Shown here in pieces: positions 61,302-64,000 of a DNA stretch of 64,000 nt. The position numbers and the translations under genes are program-made. Source of the stretch: Agrobacterium sp. a22-2 (GTDB taxonomy: Bacteria; Pseudomonadota; Alphaproteobacteria; Rhizobiales; Rhizobiaceae); contig NZ_JAAXMM010000012.1 of NCBI RefSeq assembly GCF_012276985.1, positions 124,001 to 188,000 of the forward strand. The letters run 5' to 3'. The notes under the pieces were generated by a model, which did no database searches, was not told where the DNA came from, and saw only the letters and a list, made by a program, of their open reading frames with translations. Every line of letters starts with the position of its first letter. Position 1 is the first letter of the stretch.

Positions 61302-62891
61302 TCAGGCGTCGAGCCAGACGCGGGTGGCGACGTAGCCGTTCGACATGTCGTTGCCGATGTCGTGGACGTAGCCCTTGACCGCCTTGGTCGAGGCATTCAC
61401 GAAATCGTTGAACATCGGCAGGATCAGGCCGCCTTCGTCGCGCACCATCATCGCCATGTCGCGATACATCTCCTTGCGCTTGGCCTCGTCGAGCTCGGAA
61501 CGGGCTTCGAGCAGGATCTTGTCGAAGTCCGGGCGCAGGAAGCGGGTGTCGTTCCAGTCGGCGGTCGACAGATAGGCGGTCGAATACATCTGGTCCTGGG
61601 TCGGACGGCCGCCCCAGTAGGAGGTCGAGAAGGGCTGGACGTTCCAGACGTTCGACCAGTAGCCGTCGCCGGGCTCGCGCTTGACCTCGATCTCGATGCC
61701 GGCCTTCTTGGCGCTTTCCTGGTAGAGGACCGCCGCATCGACGGCGCCCGGGAAAGCGACTTCCGAAGTGCGCAGCAGGACAGAACCCGAATGGCCGGAC
61801 TTCTTGAAGTGGAAGGCGGCCTTGTCGGGATCGTAGGCGCGCTGCTCGATGCCCTCGGGGAAGAGCGCATAGGTTTCGTTGATCGGGAAGTCGTTGCCGA
61901 CCTTGCCGTAGCCGCCGAGGATCTTCTCGACCATGGTTTCGCGGTCCATGGCGTATTTCAGGGCCAGCCGCAGGTCGTTATTGTCGAACGGCGCCGTGTT
62001 GCAATGCATGATGAAGACGTAGTGGCCGCGGCCTGACGTGTTGAGGATCTCCACGGTCGGCGCGCGCTTCAGAAGCGATACGGTCTTCGGGTCGACGCGG
62101 TTGATGAAATGCACCTGGCCCGAGGAGAGGGCGGCGATGCGGGCCGTCGCATCGTTCATGCCGATGATTTCGATCGTGTCGACATAGCCGCGGTCGGTGC
62201 GCCAGTCGTTGGGGTTCTTCTCCAGCGTGGCGCGGACGCCGGGCTCGAAGCTGGTCAGCTTGTAGGGGCCGGTGCCGACCGAGGCCAGCGGATCGTCAAT
62301 GCCGCCGTTCGGCTGGATCACCAGATGGTAGTCGGTCAGCAGCAGCGGCAGGTCGGCATTGCCTTCGGTCAGCGTCAGGACCAGGTCGCCGCCGCTCGTG
62401 CTGATCTCCTTGATGGACTTCATGACGCCGAGCGCGCCGGATTCGGACTTTTCGTCGGTATGGCGCTTCAGGGTGGCAACGACGTCCTCGACGGTCAGTT
62501 CCTTGCCGTCATGGAACTGGACGCCCTTGCGGATCTTGAAGGTCCAGGTGGAGGCGTCAGCCGAAGGTGCCCAGCTTTCGGCGAGTGCCGGAACGGCAGC
62601 GCCGGTCAGCGGGTCGCTCTCGACCAGCATGTCGCCCCAGCAGCGGCCGACGCAGAACATGAACTGCGACAGGAATTTCGCCGGGTCCTTGCTGTCGGTT
62701 GCCGAGCCGCCTTCGAGGCCGAGCTTCAGATGGCCGCCGCGCTTGGGCTCCTGGGCGGAGGCGCTGGAGGCGTAGAGTGTGCTGGCCGCCGTCAAGGTGA
62801 GGCCGGCCGCCATGGCGCGTCCCATGAATTCGCGACGGCTCATGCCGCCGGATGCGACGCGGCTCGTCAGATGTCCGGTGTAATCGGTCAT
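61302..62891 (-). CDS. Peptide ABC transporter substrate-binding protein, DppA-like
   Basis: 529-residue SBP_bac_5 protein. The signal has a twin-arginine motif (MSRREFMGRAMAAGLTLTAAS, cleavage near ASA) after a 16-residue extension. The binding domain shows PALAESWAPSADASTWTFKIRKGVQFHDGKELTVEDVVATLKRH. First gene of a five-gene operon with the two permeases, ATPase and CocE-like hydrolase. Export by the Tat pathway is inferred from the RR motif. Confidence 0.93.
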   Translation of the reverse strand: MTDYTGHLTSRVASGGMSRREFMGRAMAAGLTLTAASTLYASSASAQEPKRGGHLKLGLEGGSATDSKDPAKFLSQFMFCVGRCWGDMLVESDPLTGAAVPALAESWAPSADASTWTFKIRKGVQFHDGKELTVEDVVATLKRHTDEKSESGALGVMKSIKEISTSGGDLVLTLTEGNADLPLLLTDYHLVIQPNGGIDDPLASVGTGPYKLTSFEPGVRATLEKNPNDWRTDRGYVDTIEIIGMNDATARIAALSSGQVHFINRVDPKTVSLLKRAPTVEILNTSGRGHYVFIMHCNTAPFDNNDLRLALKYAMDRETMVEKILGGYGKVGNDFPINETYALFPEGIEQRAYDPDKAAFHFKKSGHSGSVLLRTSEVAFPGAVDAAVLYQESAKKAGIEIEVKREPGDGYWSNVWNVQPFSTSYWGGRPTQDQMYSTAYLSTADWNDTRFLRPDFDKILLEARSELDEAKRKEMYRDMAMMVRDEGGLILPMFNDFVNASTKAVKGYVHDIGNDMSNGYVATRVWLDA

Positions 62892-63471
62892 TCCCTGTTC
62901 CTTCTCTGGTTATTTGTCGCCCGAATTCTTGTTTTTCGTTCGGTGCGTGGTGGCAAATGGATCTGTGGCTGGAATTCCTCGTGATATTGAAAAGCTTGAT
63001 CTGAAATTACCATCGGCCGTGTCACAGGCCGATGGCGCGTATCCGCTCAGTGTCTCCCAGACGAGCTCGCGGCATACTGCAGCCCGCGGCGGCCGTCCGT
63101 GCGGTCACATGTTTGGCTATGATAAGACAGATTTGGCGAACAGGCCGGCGGATTGGCTTTTCCTGCAGGCCTCTCATGGTCGCTTTTCCAAGGCTTTGCG
63201 GCCTGGCTCGCATGGGGTCACTCAACGCAGATGGTCTCCTTCGGCAAGTGAACGCGCGCTGCGACGGCATTTTAACCGCCGCATTGAACCCTGTCTGAAA
63301 TAATGTCTGCTTCCTGCGTCTTTGCAGTGTTCACAGCGACATAATTTGCCGCTGATACGACGGAGTCATAAAGGGTGGGAGGTATTGCACGGAGGGAGGG
63401 CACCGGCCGCAAGATTGCAATTGCCTGCTTTGCCAGAGGCAGGGCGGCCATCGCGCGCCGCCCTGCTGCGC
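62892..63471. other. 580-bp intergenic region, no gene seen
   Basis: Upstream region of the peptide transporter operon. Short open frames on both strands have no SD or family. It presumably contains the operon promoter, but no convincing -35/-10 pair or operator was found. A terminator-like hairpin lies at 63439-63466. Confidence 0.5.
63439..63466 (-). terminator. Hairpin after the amino-acid-binding protein gene
   Basis: Perfect 10-bp stem GCAGGGCGGC (63439-63448) / GCCGCCCTGC (63457-63466), 8-base loop, 5 bp beyond the stop of the gene ending at 63472. Confidence 0.6.
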
Positions 63472-64000
63472 TCAATCCTTGGGAATGCTCGGATTTAAGA
63501 AGGCGCGGCGCAGTTCCTCCGACATCGGAAGGCGCATGTTGATGCCGTCGGGCGGAATGGGCTTGGTGAACCACTTGTCGTAGATCGCATTGATCTCGCC
63601 GCTGCCGTAGATTTCCAGCAATGCTGTATTCACGGCATCCCGGAACTCGGTGTCTTCCCGGCGCACCATCAGCCCATAGGGCTCGGGCCAACCGAGCGAA
63701 TCGCTCGACAGCATATAGTCGTCGGGATGTTCGGAACTGGCGACCATGGCGGCCAGAAGGATGCCGTCCATGACGAAGGCCGAAGCCCGGCCTTCCGTGA
63801 CCAGCTTGAAGGCGTCCTTGTGGGTCTCCACCGGCATGACGGCGATGTGCAGGCCGCGTTCACGGTTGGCGGTGGCGAGCTGGCCGAGATTGGTGGTGCC
63901 GGATGTGGCCACCACCGTATGGCCGGCCAGATCAGCCATGGTGCGAAGATTGTTCTTCTTCAGCGAAACGAACTGGGTCCCGGTGACGAAGTGGCTATAG
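63472..64000 (-). CDS. Amino acid ABC transporter substrate-binding protein (GltI-like), N-terminus beyond window
   Basis: C-terminal 175 residues of a periplasmic amino-acid-binding protein. The frame is open to the window edge (YSHFVTGTQFVSLKKNNLR before MADLAGHTVVATSGTTN), and the visible ATG at 63939 is internal. Segments MADLAGHTVVATSGTTNL, EGRASAFVMDGILLAAMVA and YGLMVRREDTEFRDAVNTALLEIYGSGEINAIYDKWF fit the glutamate/aspartate GltI group. The transporter partners must lie outside the window. Confidence 0.88.
   Translation of the reverse strand, partial: YSHFVTGTQFVSLKKNNLRTMADLAGHTVVATSGTTNLGQLATANRERGLHIAVMPVETHKDAFKLVTEGRASAFVMDGILLAAMVASSEHPDDYMLSSDSLGWPEPYGLMVRREDTEFRDAVNTALLEIYGSGEINAIYDKWFTKPIPPDGINMRLPMSEELRRAFLNPSIPKD

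Noticed and set aside
62914..63303. 129-residue frame upstream of the peptide transporter
   Set aside because: No SD sequence, poor codon pattern and no family; probably the operon upstream region.

Overview
The window looks like chromosomal DNA of a GC-rich alphaproteobacterium of the Rhizobiales, most likely Rhizobiaceae. This rests on a fused SecDF, divergent argO/argP-type genes, a short rhizobial-type small protein (29370-29540), a rhizobial intergenic palindromic repeat (57624-57735), many ABC and tripartite transporters, and codon use dominated by GC-ending codons. No rRNA is present, so genus and species cannot be fixed from the sequence.

Layout. 1-5578 is ordinary chromosome: M20 amidohydrolase (partial), LysE/ArgO exporter with divergent LysR regulator, SnoaL-like protein, UPF0303-type protein, YjbQ-type protein, a small secreted protein and a SIMPL protein. 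5735-5810 is tRNA-Ile(CAU). A 20.3-kb genomic island is inserted at its 3' end and bounded by perfect 21-bp direct repeats (5795-5815 and 26079-26099). The island carries a tyrosine integrase, two excisionase-like HTH proteins, a phage-like regulator, a small membrane protein, an XRE regulator with a divergent small gene, a hipA-hipB toxin-antitoxin pair, and a complete type I-E CRISPR-Cas system. Gene order there is cas3 - array 1 - cas8e-cse2-cas7-cas5-cas6e-cas1-cas2 - array 2, followed by a replication-type HTH protein. The two arrays (33 repeats including four decayed, and 32 repeats) have related leaders, and their repeats differ by one base.

26116-34315 holds an alpha/beta-hydrolase-like membrane protein, an ABC-F ATPase preceded by a candidate leader peptide and hairpin, a tripartite tricarboxylate transporter (tctCBA type), a GNAT acetyltransferase and a TauE-type exporter. 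34716-50562 looks like an amine and polyamine uptake and oxidation region: FAD oxidoreductase, aminotransferase, GntR regulator, PotABCD-type transporter, copper amine oxidase, LuxR-type regulator, flavin monooxygenase, zinc alcohol dehydrogenase and a sigma-54 activator. Two regulatory circuits can be read from the DNA. A 9-bp perfect inverted repeat upstream of the amine oxidase has one half-site repeated in front of luxR. A near-consensus sigma-54 promoter with a 10-bp inverted-repeat activator site lies in front of the dehydrogenase-monooxygenase operon. 50672-64000 holds a spermidine-synthase-like protein, SecDF, an HSL-type hydrolase, and a CocE-type hydrolase next to a peptide ABC transporter. 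The window ends in a partial amino-acid-binding protein.
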